The notes: generated by a model from the sequence alone, not told the origin. A stretch of DNA of 64,000 nucleotides from JAJZAM01 sp027391075 (GCA_027391075.1 DAHYHI010000071.1:1-64000); one strand, 5' to 3'; numbered from the stretch's first letter, positions 1-9,404 are shown. Numbers and translations are program-made.

Positions 1-2
1 CA

Positions 3-455
3 GTCATGGCTCTTGCGATCGTCTCCGGAGCGTTCATCGCTGAAATTTTCCGGTCAGGAATCCAAAGCGTGGAACGTGGTCAGATGGAAGCTGCGAGAAG
101 CTTGGGATTGAGCCACCTCCAAGCCATGGTCCAAGTCGTTATACCACAAGGGATCCGACGTGTGCTGCCGGCACTTGCCAACCAGTTCGTTGCTATGGTT
201 AAAGATTCCAGCCTGGTCTACCTCCTTGGACTTCTAAGCAGTCAAAGAGAGCTTTTCAGCATCGCCCAGGACGCCACCAACAACACCGGGAGTTTATCGC
301 CGATGGTAGCGGCAGGCGCCTTCTATCTAGCGCTGACCGTACCACTGACCCACCTCGTCAACATCTTCGATTCACGCTTGCGCCAGGGCCGCTCGCTGAT
401 AGGTTCGCGCGACCAAGCTCCGCTAGCCTTGCGCAGCAACCTGGAAGTGGGCTGA
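3..455 (+). CDS. Polar amino acid ABC transporter permease, C-terminal part
   Basis: Membrane permease of a His/Glu/Gln/Arg-type amino acid importer. The reading frame is open from the left edge of the window, so the N-terminal half is missing; the ATG at 6 is internal. The cytoplasmic EAA loop that docks on the ATPase is visible as EAARSLGLSHLQAMVQVVIP, followed by a VKDSSLVYLLGL membrane segment and a last hydrophobic helix near residues 100-120. The stop at 453-455 lies one base before the ATG of the ATP-binding gene, so the two are surely co-translated. The substrate cannot be read from this fragment. Confidence 0.9.
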   Translation, partial: VMALAIVSGAFIAEIFRSGIQSVERGQMEAARSLGLSHLQAMVQVVIPQGIRRVLPALANQFVAMVKDSSLVYLLGLLSSQRELFSIAQDATNNTGSLSPMVAAGAFYLALTVPLTHLVNIFDSRLRQGRSLIGSRDQAPLALRSNLEVG

Positions 456-456
456 G

Positions 457-1242
457 ATGACTGCGTCCGGCAGTCCAGAAGTGGATGCACCCTCTGCCGT
501 CTCACCCGGCTCTGACGTGGTCCTCTCAGCGCGGGGCCTCCGAAAGACTTTCGGCACCCTAGAGGTGCTCCGTGGCGTCGACATCGACGTAAGGCGGGCT
601 GAGACCGTCTGCGTAATTGGGGCATCTGGGTCCGGGAAGTCGACGCTCCTGCGATGCCTCAATCTTCTAGAGAGACCCTCATCCGGCTCAATCTTCCTTG
701 AAGGTTCCGAAATCACGTCAACTAAAGCAAATGTGGATGATGTTAGGACGCGCATCGGAATGGTCTTCCAGCAGTTCAATCTCTTCCCTCATATGTCAGT
801 TGAAGCGAACCTTATGCTGGCCTTGCGAAAGGTTCGAAAGCTGGATGCCGCTACCGCTAAGGAAATTGCCACAGCGCGACTGTCGGAGATGGGTCTCGCC
901 GAGAAGGCTACATGGCGTCCCGCCCAGCTTTCGGGGGGACAGCAGCAGCGGGTTGCTATCGCCAGAGCTCTGGCTATGGAACCCAAGGTGATGCTCTTCG
1001 ACGAGGCAACCTCAGCACTGGATCCGGAACTCGTCAAAGAAGTGCTGGAGGTGATGCGTTCGTTGGCACGAAGAGGGATGACTATGGTGGTGGTAACCCA
1101 CGAGATGGGCTTCGCTCGCGAAGTCGCTGACAGAGTTCTGTTTGTCGATGGCGGGCTGATAGCCGAATCAGGTACGCCAAGCGAGATCTTCACCCAGCCG
1201 CGCACCGACAGGCTTCGCTCCTTTCTCAGTCGAGTCCTCTAA
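457..1242 (+). CDS. Amino acid ABC transporter ATP-binding protein (GlnQ type)
   Basis: 261-aa ATPase powering the permease encoded just upstream. Walker A is GASGSGKST (about residue 55), the Q-loop is MVFQQFNLFPH, the signature is LSGGQQQRVAIARAL, Walker B is VMLFDEATSALDPE and the H-loop is VVVTHEMGFA. These are the hallmarks of the polar amino acid class (GlnQ/HisP/ArtP). The usual Pro after the Walker B Glu is Ala, a tolerated variant in this class. About 25 extra N-terminal residues precede the first strand. No substrate-binding protein gene lies downstream; it is presumably to the left of the window. Confidence 0.95.
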   Translation: MTASGSPEVDAPSAVSPGSDVVLSARGLRKTFGTLEVLRGVDIDVRRAETVCVIGASGSGKSTLLRCLNLLERPSSGSIFLEGSEITSTKANVDDVRTRIGMVFQQFNLFPHMSVEANLMLALRKVRKLDAATAKEIATARLSEMGLAEKATWRPAQLSGGQQQRVAIARALAMEPKVMLFDEATSALDPELVKEVLEVMRSLARRGMTMVVVTHEMGFAREVADRVLFVDGGLIAESGTPSEIFTQPRTDRLRSFLSRVL

Positions 1243-1251
1243 GAGACCCTG

Positions 1252-2529
1252 GTGCCAACCTCGACGGGCAACAACCCCCTGGACATAGCACTCACAGGAC
1301 AGTTACTTTTAGCACGCCCACTTCACGAATCCCGTCACGGACCGTTCCTCGAACTCGTCGAACTTATCCGCAACGCGGATGTTGCGGTCGCTGGGTTCGA
1401 AGGGGTGATGGCAGGCGAAGGTTGGCCGTCACCTAAAGCGACACTGCATGTTGCTCCCGAGTCCGTGGCCGAAACTCTCTCATGGATGGGATTTCGGCTC
1501 GTGGCACTCGCAGGCAACCACGCCTTCGACCTCGGCCCGAAGGGCATCGTTCATACGATTCAGGTCCTCTCGGACCATGGTCTAGTCACGTCGGGCACCG
1601 GTAAAGATCCCGAAGCATCCCGTCGGGCAGCCTTTTTCCATACGACTGCTGGGTCGAGCATTGCGCTATTGTCCCGCCAACTAGGCCCTAGTGCCCCGAC
1701 AGAGCAAGCTGTGGCAGCCATTGCACTCGACAATCTGCCCGACCGCTTGACCTCCAGACCAGGTGTCGCTCATATCGGGGTGGAAAGGACCGTCTCGGCA
1801 CGGCCAGAAATATTTGCAGCCCTCGCAGGGCTTCTCGACGAGTCGGGACATTTCCGCCGACGCAACGAGCGCATCGCCATGGGCGCCGAGAGCGTCACCC
1901 CTAACATACTGGACGCCTGGGGCACGCCAGTAGTGGCGGGGACGTCGAACAGAGAACTTTGGCACGTCGACCCGACAGGCCTTGACGACCTCCTCAGCAG
2001 GGTCAGCAACGCAAATGAGGAGGGAGGTAGTGCAATAGTGCATTTCCATAACCACTTCTGGGCGAGCGACCCTTCTGTGGTCCCAAGCTGGTTCACGGAG
2101 ATGGCGACCGCCGTCGCGACAGCCGGAGCTCCGATTGTGATGGGCCATGGATATCCCGGGCTTCAAGCTCTGGAGCTAAAACAGGGCCACCTTGTAGCTC
2201 ATGGGCTGGGAAGTCTGGCTTTCCACACACGACGCCCGAAGAACTATAACCACCTTCGATACTGGGAGAGCGTCGTTGTCCTGGCTCGCCTTTCCAGCGA
2301 ACGACGCTGCGAGAAGGTGGAGCTTGTGCCCATAGTTCACGGCCACCACCCGTGCCGCACCCGCCGCGAAACAGACCTAGGAGAGCCTGAGCTTGCAGAC
2401 TTCGAAGTCGGTAGGGCCATACTCGAGCGTCTCGGCGTCCGCTGTGGCCCTTTTGACAGTCGAATAGTTGTGAGACGCACCCGTGATCGCGCCGTTGGGG
2501 AGCTTATCGAGGACGCTTCAGAGCGCTGA
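1252..2529 (+). CDS. CapA/PgsA-like metallophosphatase-fold protein
   Basis: 425 aa, GTG start nine bases after the ATPase stop, so apparently in the same operon. The pattern is that of the CapA family (poly-gamma-glutamate capsule synthesis protein, calcineurin-like fold): LTGQLLLARP at the N-terminus where family members have a GDVML-type strand, then LVALAGNHAFDLGPKGI, IVHFHNHFW and IVMGHGYPGLQALEL, which match the metal-binding blocks GNNHxxD, HWG/H and GHHPH. The first-block Asp (GD) is replaced by GQ, so metal binding may be altered. No signal peptide is evident. Family members act on poly-gamma-glutamate or peptidoglycan-linked substrates; the link with an amino acid importer is suggestive only. 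Confidence 0.75.
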   Translation: MPTSTGNNPLDIALTGQLLLARPLHESRHGPFLELVELIRNADVAVAGFEGVMAGEGWPSPKATLHVAPESVAETLSWMGFRLVALAGNHAFDLGPKGIVHTIQVLSDHGLVTSGTGKDPEASRRAAFFHTTAGSSIALLSRQLGPSAPTEQAVAAIALDNLPDRLTSRPGVAHIGVERTVSARPEIFAALAGLLDESGHFRRRNERIAMGAESVTPNILDAWGTPVVAGTSNRELWHVDPTGLDDLLSRVSNANEEGGSAIVHFHNHFWASDPSVVPSWFTEMATAVATAGAPIVMGHGYPGLQALELKQGHLVAHGLGSLAFHTRRPKNYNHLRYWESVVVLARLSSERRCEKVELVPIVHGHHPCRTRRETDLGEPELADFEVGRAILERLGVRCGPFDSRIVVRRTRDRAVGELIEDASER

Positions 2530-2576
2530 GGAAAACGACTGCGGAGCTTCCCAACTAGAAGCGAAAACTCCAACCC

Positions 2577-3173
2577 TCACATCCAATCAAGGTCGCCGCG
2601 GCTGAGCAAAGGGCGCCTGTGCAGGGAAACGGCATAAGATCCGTCGGGTTCGAAAGGGTCTTGCTCCCAAGTCGCCCAGCGGTCCTGCAAGATCAACCCG
2701 GCTAGTTCGCAACCGCGGTCGTAGTCGTCCAAGCCGAAGCCACGGTCTAGCCTAAAGCCTGCGAGGAGGTATCCTCCTTGGTCGACGTGGGCGGCGCAGC
2801 GTCCGACTAGAGCAGCCCGGCGGTCGGCCGGACAGAAGACCGGCACGTTACCGGCTAGGACAACCACGTCGAAACGGCGACCCAGGTCCAAGTAGGCGAG
2901 ATCCTGCTCGATCCAAATGAGGTTTGGAGCCCGCCGGCGTGCCTCGGCGATCATCGAAGGGTCCACGTCGACACCTACGACGTCTATCCCCCGTGCTGCG
3001 AGCTCGCTCGCCACCCGGCCGGTTCCGCAACCGGCGTCGAGAACCCTCTCAGGTGCGAGGGAGACCACCAGCCGTGCCTCGCCGTGAACGTCCATCCCAG
3101 CCCGTGAGAGAGCATCGAATCGCTCTTGGTAGGCCCTCCCGTCGAAGGCGGCTTCCCGATGACTCTTCACCAT
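2577..3173 (-). CDS. Class I SAM-dependent methyltransferase
   Basis: 198 aa. Motif I is VLDAGCGTGRVASELAARG (about residues 44-62), followed by the acidic-loop strand VVGVDVDPSMIAEARRRAP and the post-II segment FDVVVLAGNVPVF. The fold is the small Methyltransf_11/25 type with no extra substrate domain, so the acceptor cannot be named. Transcribed alone, convergent with the CapA-like gene and divergent from the TIGR03086-type gene. Confidence 0.85.
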   Translation of the reverse strand: MVKSHREAAFDGRAYQERFDALSRAGMDVHGEARLVVSLAPERVLDAGCGTGRVASELAARGIDVVGVDVDPSMIAEARRRAPNLIWIEQDLAYLDLGRRFDVVVLAGNVPVFCPADRRAALVGRCAAHVDQGGYLLAGFRLDRGFGLDDYDRGCELAGLILQDRWATWEQDPFEPDGSYAVSLHRRPLLSRGDLDWM

Positions 3174-3296
3174 CGGAGTGGTAAAGCCGACCTAACCGTG
3201 GTTGGCCTGAGCTTGGAGGGGGTCACAGAGTCCATTTTTGCACTGCTCAAGACGTGCGGCGGCCCCGATCGGTCGAGTCTGTTAGCTTTCTGCTTC

Positions 3297-3833
3297 GTGT
3301 CTGAGGTATCTCTTCGCTATCAGCGGGTCAGTGACGGTTTCGACGTCCGAGTGAAAGGCGTCGCCGAGGGCCAGTGGGGGTTGCCTACACCATGCGAGGA
3401 CTGGGACGTCACAGCCCTTGTGTCTCACGTGATAACCACCCACTGGCGACTTCACGGCTCTGCCGGCCGGGAGGCTGATCCGGCCAGCGACCTGGTGTCG
3501 CAGTGGTCCGAGGCGACGGCTGCCGTGGCGTCGGACCTCGCCGACCCGGAACGCTCGTCACGCACCGTGAGCGGAATGTTCGGGGATCAGACCTTCGAGT
3601 CGCTGGTCAGTCGCCTCTTGTGCTCCGACACGCTGTTTCACACATGGGACCTGGCGAGAGCCACCGGCCAGGACGAGAGCCTCGACGAGGACGCTGTCGC
3701 GAGGGCGTTAGAGTTCCTTACCCCGATGGACGAGGCCATCCGCCGGCCGGGCGGGTTCGCCCCGAAGATCGAACCTGCTCCTGGCGCCAACCTGCAAACC
3801 CGCTTGCTCAACTTCGGGGGACGAGCAGCCTGA
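3297..3833 (+). CDS. TIGR03086 / mycothiol-dependent maleylpyruvate isomerase-like protein
   Basis: About 178 aa. The segment LPTPCEDWDVTALVSHVI is the typical first helix of the DinB-like metal-binding fold of TIGR03086 and MDMPI N-terminal proteins; the later FESLVSRLLCSDTLFHTWDLAR carries the conserved HxWDLA motif whose His binds metal. The open frame runs back to 3126 but that part overlaps the divergent methyltransferase and is unlike the family; the GTG at 3297 gives the usual N-terminal length, although no strong ribosome site is seen. Such proteins may use mycothiol, which fits an actinobacterium; the substrate is unknown. Confidence 0.75.
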   Translation: MSEVSLRYQRVSDGFDVRVKGVAEGQWGLPTPCEDWDVTALVSHVITTHWRLHGSAGREADPASDLVSQWSEATAAVASDLADPERSSRTVSGMFGDQTFESLVSRLLCSDTLFHTWDLARATGQDESLDEDAVARALEFLTPMDEAIRRPGGFAPKIEPAPGANLQTRLLNFGGRAA

Positions 3834-3868
3834 AGCCTCGACCTGCTCTTGGTCTCCGAGGAGAACCG

Positions 3869-4282
3869 TCAAAGCACGCGCAGGTAAGTCCAGCCCATCT
3901 CCCGAGCCAAGACGGAAGCGAACTCGTCGGGTCTGCCCTCATTACGAGCTGCGCAGAAGAACTCGGCGAGTGGATCTTCGTCGACCCACAGGCGCGAAGA
4001 GGTCGCCGCGGTCACCCACGAGGTATAACGCGTGCTGCAATGTGACCGGGCCTGACGCCGCTCCCCGCGTCGCTGCTCCCCCCGGTCCTGCTCCTCCCGG
4101 CGAGCTGTGCGCATCAGAGTTTCGTAGGCCCCCTGAACCTCCCGGAAGGCCCCGGCATCCCCTCCGGGCGAGTCCGGATGGGTCGCGCGCGCACGCAGGA
4201 AGAAAGCACGTTTTACGTCTGCAAAAGGGGCGTCCTCGGCCACGCCGAGCACCTCCCACGGGTTCCGTCCCGCGTCCTGCAT
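3869..4282 (-). CDS. J-domain protein
   Basis: 137 aa. Residues 8-65 form a J domain: NPWEVLGVAEDAPFADVKRAF, then the diagnostic HPD tripeptide in ATHPDSPGGD, then FREVQGAYETLM. The rest is an Arg/Glu-rich stretch and a C-terminal tail ending EFASVLAREMGWTYLRVL, with no zinc-finger or substrate-binding DnaJ domains. It can therefore stimulate an Hsp70 but is a specialised small co-chaperone, not the general DnaJ. Confidence 0.85.
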   Translation of the reverse strand: MQDAGRNPWEVLGVAEDAPFADVKRAFFLRARATHPDSPGGDAGAFREVQGAYETLMRTARREEQDRGEQRRGERRQARSHCSTRYTSWVTAATSSRLWVDEDPLAEFFCAARNEGRPDEFASVLAREMGWTYLRVL

Positions 4283-4447
4283 AGCACATCCTTGTGTTTT
4301 CTCGTGGCATCCATGCCTGAGCGGGTCCGTCCGCTCCGTATAGTTCTCGACTGCAGCGCCCGCTACTTTAGGCCGCCGGACCGCTCTGAGAGATCTGCGA
4401 AGGCTCCCCCGGCCCCCGGCGGACCGGCTGTGGCCCAGTCGAGCCTT

Positions 4448-5506
4448 CTAGCTCTTCGAGCCCGGGACGATCACCTGCCTACCAATCGCTGCGCCCGAAG
4501 AAAGATTCTCGTATGCCTCGGCTGCGGACTCAAGCGGAAGAGTAGTTATCTGGGCTTTGACCAGACCTCTGGCAGCCAGGTGGAGAACCTCCTCCAGCTC
4601 CGGACGCGAACCCCAGTAAGTGGTCTGGAGTGACACTTCGTATGGGACGCTGAAAAAGGACATGGGGTAGGAGCCTCCGGCTATGCCCACGATCGTGACG
4701 TCCCCGCGCATGCGGGACACACCTACACCCAGGGCGATGGTTGCGTCGGAGCCTACGAAGTCGACGACGACGTCAGCGCCCCGCCCTCCAGTTGCACCTC
4801 GTATCGCGCCCACGGCTTCGTCACCCGGCTGGACCGTAAGGTCAGCCCCCTCCTCGCGTGCGAGGTCCAAGGCCTCGGGACGGTTGTCGACAGCAACGAT
4901 TCTGGCAGCTGTCGTGTTCTTCAGGATCTGAACGGCTAGGTGGCCCAGGCCTCCGACGCCTATCACGACGGCGGTGGCGTCCGGCGTGAGCTTCGCAGCG
5001 GACCGCCGGATTGCGTGGTACGGGGTCAGCGCTGCATCGGTGAGCGGTGCTGCGTCGACAGGCTCGAGGCCGTCTGGAAGAGCGACAAGGTGGCGAGCAG
5101 CCGGTACGAGCATCAGATCGGCCATGCCACCGTCGAGGCCGAGGCCACCACCCCCGCTTGGAACAGGTGCCGCAGCGGGGTTCTCGCAGTAGTTCTCGAT
5201 CCCGAGGCGGCACGGCTGACAGTTACCGCATCCCCACGCCCCGTAAACCGCTACCGGCTGGCCGACCTCAACGCCGGTCACGCCGGGACCGATAGCGTGC
5301 ACCCATCCGGCGTTCTCGTGGCCGAGGGTGAAAGGGGGCCTCCACGGCAGTGCGGCGCCGTCGAAGTCGTGCATCAGGTGCAGGTCGGAGTGGCAGGCTC
5401 CGGCACCTCCGATCCTGACCACCACCTGACCCGGTCCGGGTACCGGATCGTCCACTTCCACCAGCACAGGGGAAGACTTCCAGTCCAAGAGCCGCAAAGC
5501 TCGCAT
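4448..5506 (-). CDS. Zinc-dependent alcohol dehydrogenase (MDR superfamily)
   Basis: 352 aa, full length. The GroES-like N-terminal half carries catalytic-zinc ligands in GACHSDLH and TLGHENAG; the structural zinc site is GCGNCQPCRLGIENYC with four Cys. The Rossmann half has GVGGLGHLAVQILK and an acidic residue after the second strand (IVAVDNRPEAL), so NAD is the likelier cofactor. It resembles the NAD(P)-dependent alcohol dehydrogenases of actinobacteria that oxidise primary or secondary alcohols. It lies upstream of, and in the same direction as, the radical-SAM gene, but 72 bases separate them. Confidence 0.92.
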   Translation of the reverse strand: MRALRLLDWKSSPVLVEVDDPVPGPGQVVVRIGGAGACHSDLHLMHDFDGAALPWRPPFTLGHENAGWVHAIGPGVTGVEVGQPVAVYGAWGCGNCQPCRLGIENYCENPAAAPVPSGGGGLGLDGGMADLMLVPAARHLVALPDGLEPVDAAPLTDAALTPYHAIRRSAAKLTPDATAVVIGVGGLGHLAVQILKNTTAARIVAVDNRPEALDLAREEGADLTVQPGDEAVGAIRGATGGRGADVVVDFVGSDATIALGVGVSRMRGDVTIVGIAGGSYPMSFFSVPYEVSLQTTYWGSRPELEEVLHLAARGLVKAQITTLPLESAAEAYENLSSGAAIGRQVIVPGSKS

Positions 5507-5578
5507 GCCCTTACCTCCCTACTTGACGACCCGTCATTCCGGCGGACCTGGGATTGTCGGTGACGCTTACAACCTACT

Positions 5579-7375
5579 TCACGCGACGATGGGACCGAGT
5601 CTCTCGACCTGGGCGATAGCAGTGTCGTACCGACCGGCGAAACGGGCAGCACCGTGAGCGATCTCCCGTGGTAGCGCCGCCGCCGTGTGCCTTGCCAGCA
5701 GCCAGGTCACTCGAAGTCCGGCCGATGTCTTCCATTCCAGTTCGTGCTCCCCCACAAGACTGGCCGTGTTCGCTTCGGCTACCTGCTCCGCCAAGATCTC
5801 TAAAGCGGGTCGTCGGTCCGCCTCGGGCAGCTGAGCTATGGCGTCAAGTTTCGGAAAGGTCTCTTGTGCCACTGCGAAGTGGCGGGCGACCGTCGCGTGG
5901 GTCCGAGCGTCGATGAGACCCGCCTCGAACTTGAGATCGTTGAGGCCGGCTCCTACTGCATAAGTGGTCGCTACGATCTCGTTGCGGCTCATCCAGTCCG
6001 TCTCGTAGGCGAGCATCTCTCGCCATGTCGGCCCCAGGAGCGCTTGGCGGTGCTCCTCAAGCGTTACGAATCGCCGGTGGAAGCCGAGGGTTGGGTCCTC
6101 GAAAGCCCGACTGCCCGGATCCAGGAAAGGTCCCAAAGGTGCGGCGTAGAACTGGAGTCGCTCGTCAGCTCCGAAGCGTTCGACTAGGTGACGGCAGTAG
6201 TCGACGGTCTCCAGAGCTTTAGCCGGGGTCTGACCGGACAGTCCTACCATGAAGAAGAGGTCCAACTTCCCGCATCCTTCGTCAAGAGCAGCGGCGAGGG
6301 TGTCTTCTACGACCGTGTTGGGGACCGGGAACTTGCCGTTCACTTTGCGGATGTCAGGGTCTGGTGACTCTATGGTGATCTGCAGGCTCCACGCGGCGGT
6401 CGACCGTCGGACTAGATCGAAAAAATCCCTCCCTGCGGGGAAGAAGATCTCTATCACCAGTTCGTTGGGCACGCCCGCCTTTCGGTAGAGGTCGAAGAAG
6501 GTCTCCGCCCGCGGGATGCCCCCGATGCGCGGGTCGTGAACCATGAAGATCGGCGCCTTAGAGAACGAGCTGATACGCCGGGCGTCCGCGACGAGCTTCT
6601 CGGGACTGCGCATCCCCGGGGCGCTCCGACCGGCTACAAGTCGGTAACCGGTCCTCGACCCTCCACAGATGGCGCAGTTGTAAGTGCAACCCCTCGAGTT
6701 GAGGAGCATCGTAGAGGGGTAACGAAGCCATTCGAGGTACGGAAGAAAATCGGCGAGGCTGCGGTAATTGAACACGGCGTGGGTCATGAAGTCGTAGGCC
6801 GGCACGTCGATCCAGTCGAGGTTCGCCGGTACGAAGGTGACTGGATTGGACACCACCCGGCCCTGAGGCGTCTTCCATGTAAGGTTCTCAACCGATCCAA
6901 GAGGGCTGCCCTCCCGCAGGGCAGCGAGGAGCTGACGGCACGGCTCCTCAGTGGAGTCACCTCGCAACACGAAATCGACCGAAGGGTCGGCAATGACCTC
7001 CTCGTGGTACCACGACGCCGACAGGCCACCTAAGAGCACCTTTGCCTCGGGGTGCACTTGCTTTACGAGGCGTGCGACTCCGAGCGCACCGTGTGCGTGC
7101 GGCAACCAGTGGAGATCGATGCCGAACACCGGGGCCTTAAGCTTACGAAGGTGGGCCGCCACATCGAAGCGCCGGTTGCGAAGCATACGGTAGGCGAGGT
7201 TTACCAACCTCGTGTTGTAGTTGTTCGCTTCTAAATAGGAAGCAATGCTCGTGAGGCCGATCGGGTACATCTCGAACTCGTCAGTGGAGGGGATCACGTC
7301 AGCAAGTGGGCCTTGCAGGATGACCTCCTCCCTGAAGTCCCACACCGATGGGGCGTGAAGCAGGACCAAGTCCAA
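5579..7375 (-). CDS. B12-binding domain radical SAM protein
   Basis: About 598 aa from a TTG at 7375, placed after a GGGGAGG ribosome site; the open frame continues to 7732 but that part overlaps the next gene and is low-complexity Arg-rich. Domains: an N-terminal cobalamin-binding-like fold (IGLTSIASYLEANN..., then VFGIDLHWLPHAHGAL and KVLLGGLSASW), a radical SAM core with the cluster motif RGCTYNCAICGG, and a long C-terminal region. It looks like the Ta0216-type B12/radical SAM family (TIGR04190), whose reaction is unknown. It probably follows the broken metallo-hydrolase gene in one transcript. Confidence 0.8.
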   Translation of the reverse strand: MDLVLLHAPSVWDFREEVILQGPLADVIPSTDEFEMYPIGLTSIASYLEANNYNTRLVNLAYRMLRNRRFDVAAHLRKLKAPVFGIDLHWLPHAHGALGVARLVKQVHPEAKVLLGGLSASWYHEEVIADPSVDFVLRGDSTEEPCRQLLAALREGSPLGSVENLTWKTPQGRVVSNPVTFVPANLDWIDVPAYDFMTHAVFNYRSLADFLPYLEWLRYPSTMLLNSRGCTYNCAICGGSRTGYRLVAGRSAPGMRSPEKLVADARRISSFSKAPIFMVHDPRIGGIPRAETFFDLYRKAGVPNELVIEIFFPAGRDFFDLVRRSTAAWSLQITIESPDPDIRKVNGKFPVPNTVVEDTLAAALDEGCGKLDLFFMVGLSGQTPAKALETVDYCRHLVERFGADERLQFYAAPLGPFLDPGSRAFEDPTLGFHRRFVTLEEHRQALLGPTWREMLAYETDWMSRNEIVATTYAVGAGLNDLKFEAGLIDARTHATVARHFAVAQETFPKLDAIAQLPEADRRPALEILAEQVAEANTASLVGEHELEWKTSAGLRVTWLLARHTAAALPREIAHGAARFAGRYDTAIAQVERLGPIVA

Positions 7376-7455
7376 ACCAAATACCCTCCCCAACGGGCCG
7401 CGCCTCGAACCCAGCGGACCCGACACTTCGCCCGAGTTGGGCTCGGCCCGGGCGC

Positions 7456-8416
7456 TCAAAGACTTGCCAGGTGGTAGGCGCTTGCCGAACTGGCCTGGGC
7501 GAACGCTTCGGGAAGCGCCGCCGCCAGGGCGTGCTGAGCCTTCCAACCGCTGCAATGCCCTGGGACTACGAGTTCTGGTGCAAGTTCGCTCAATGCGTTC
7601 ACTGTCGCTGCGATGATGGGCTCGAAGGCCGGTCCGCTCAGATGAAACCCGCCTATCAGGGCACAGAGGCGATCGACCCCGGTGAGACGCATGGCGTGGC
7701 GAACTATGTTGATCGCCCCCGCGTGGCCGCATCCCGTCACGACCACCAATCCCCGTCCTTTGACGTTGACGACCAGAGCTTGATCGTCTGCGACTGTGGG
7801 GTCATGGCGCCAACGGGCGTGGCCGCCCACACCGCGCTCAGCTTCGAAGGCCTGATGACTAGGTGGCATGCCTCGTTCGAACTCAGTGGTCCGGTCCACC
7901 TCCCCGGTCACAAGAACTGACCCTTCTAGCAGCAGCGACGGATGTCTGCGTTCTATGACCTCGAAGCCGAAGCAGACCGGACAAGCCGCCCGTGTGGTCG
8001 AAGTGTCCATGGCTGAGCACGACAGCCTGAAGGTCAGAGAAGTCCAGTCCGAGGCGTTCAGCGTTGATCGCCATTCCATCCGGCGAGATGCCCGTATCGA
8101 AAAGAAGGTGGGACCTTCGCCCGCCGCTGCTCAGCGTAATCAGCGTAGCGAACCCGTGCTCAGCGAGAAGACCAACGTGGGTTTTGCCTCCGTCGAAAAG
8201 CGGAGAGCTGACCAGACCTGACCGCATCGCAGGACGCTGCACGGCCATCTCGGAGTTCAAAAGCATGTCGAATGTATTGTCGATCAATGTCGTTACTCGA
8301 ACTTCGTCGACAGGATCGAGGTGGACAGGATCGACGGCGTCACCGTCGGCGGGCCTCGGAGCTGCCTCGAACACCGTGTCAACCGGTCCACCATGGGAGT
8401 GGGAAGCGCCACACAT
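7456..8416 (-). pseudogene. MBL-fold hydrolase, disrupted by internal deletion and frameshift
   Basis: Two overlapping frames together spell one metallo-beta-lactamase-fold protein of the dihydropterin-phosphate-synthase-like class. Frame one (8416 to about 7980) has VTTLIDNTFDMLL and the metal motif SHGHFDHTGGL; frame two (about 7980 to 7456) has FEVIERRHPSLLLEG, VLVTGEVDRTTEFE, VVVTGCGHAGAINIV and ELVVPGHCSGWKA. The frames meet right after GGL, where relatives have some 35 more residues, so a deletion that is not a multiple of three removed that segment. Unless the assembly is wrong here, no full protein can be made. Confidence 0.75.
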
Positions 8417-8446
8417 GGCAGGGAGCCTATAAGGCTTCGGGAGCCT

Positions 8447-9361
8447 TCAAGACGTGCCGAGTAAGGATTTGGCTTGTGCGATCTCGGCCAACTTTACGTC
8501 CGAGACCGTCGGAAGTGACAGGTGGAGCGCATCGATCGCGCTGACTATGACACCGGCGGTCAGTGTCCGCATAAGGTGTTTGTGGTCGGCGGGGATCACA
8601 TACCACGGAGCCCACGGTGTCGAGGTCGCCCTGAGAGCTTCCTCGTAGGCGCGCTGATAGTCGTTCCACAGCGACCGTTCCTCGATGTCCGACATGGAGA
8701 ACTTCCAGTATTTGGCTGCGTCGTCGAGCCGTTTGAGAAGCCTCCTCTTCTGCTCTGCCTCGGACACGTTGAGGAAGACCTTCACCACTTGCGTGCCGCT
8801 TCGGACCAGGTGCTGCTCGAACGCGTTGATCGCCTCGAAACGCTCCCGCCACATTGGTTCGTATGACTCATAGCCTCCAAGTCGCCGCTGCTCCTCTGCC
8901 AGTTCGCGGTGCACCCGAACCACTAGAACGTCCTCGTAGTAGGACCTGTTGAAGATTCCGATCTTTCCTCGGGCGGGTAGAGCCTTGACGGCTCTCCACA
9001 GAAAGTCGTGTGAGAGCTCCTCCGACGACGGCTGTTTGAAAGATGTGACGTCGCATCCCTGCGGGTTAACGCCCGACATGACGTGCTTTATAGTGCCGTC
9101 CTTGCCCGCCGCATCCATGCCTTGCAGGACTATCAGGACTGCGTGGGAGGCGCTGGCGTAGAGGAGCTCCTGGGCGGCTTCCAGCTCAGCGGTGAAGGTG
9201 TGGAGCTGGTCTTCGGCACCGGTGCTTCGCAGGGCCGCCAGTACATCCCTGCCCGCACGGCTCGCTCCTCCAGGAAGGGCTGCGGTTCCCAGCTTCGCCA
9301 AGTCGACCTTGGCGCCTGGGGCTAGGCGCAGCGCTTCGACTATTTCGTCGTCGAGCCTCAT
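8447..9361 (-). CDS. ppk2: Polyphosphate kinase 2 family protein
   Basis: 304 aa from the ATG at 9361, preceded by GGTGAGGAA; the frame is open further upstream but would run through the divergent promoter. Walker A is GMDAAGKDGTIKHVM, the lid/Walker B region is FNRSYYEDVLVVRVH, and KYWKFSMSDIEERSLWNDY follows. This matches the single-domain PPK2 enzymes that move phosphate between polyphosphate and nucleotides; the direction cannot be told from sequence. It is divergent from the thioredoxin gene and shares a promoter region holding a perfect palindrome. Confidence 0.92.
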   Translation of the reverse strand: MRLDDEIVEALRLAPGAKVDLAKLGTAALPGGASRAGRDVLAALRSTGAEDQLHTFTAELEAAQELLYASASHAVLIVLQGMDAAGKDGTIKHVMSGVNPQGCDVTSFKQPSSEELSHDFLWRAVKALPARGKIGIFNRSYYEDVLVVRVHRELAEEQRRLGGYESYEPMWRERFEAINAFEQHLVRSGTQVVKVFLNVSEAEQKRRLLKRLDDAAKYWKFSMSDIEERSLWNDYQRAYEEALRATSTPWAPWYVIPADHKHLMRTLTAGVIVSAIDALHLSLPTVSDVKLAEIAQAKSLLGTS

Positions 9362-9404
9362 TTCCTCACCATATCCACACTTCTCCTTAAAGCCGCGACA
9401 CGGA

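Noticed and set aside
7376..7732. N-terminal extension of the radical SAM frame
   Set aside because: Overlaps the MBL-fold gene and is Arg-rich without similarity; the start after GGGGAGG at 7375 fits the domain.
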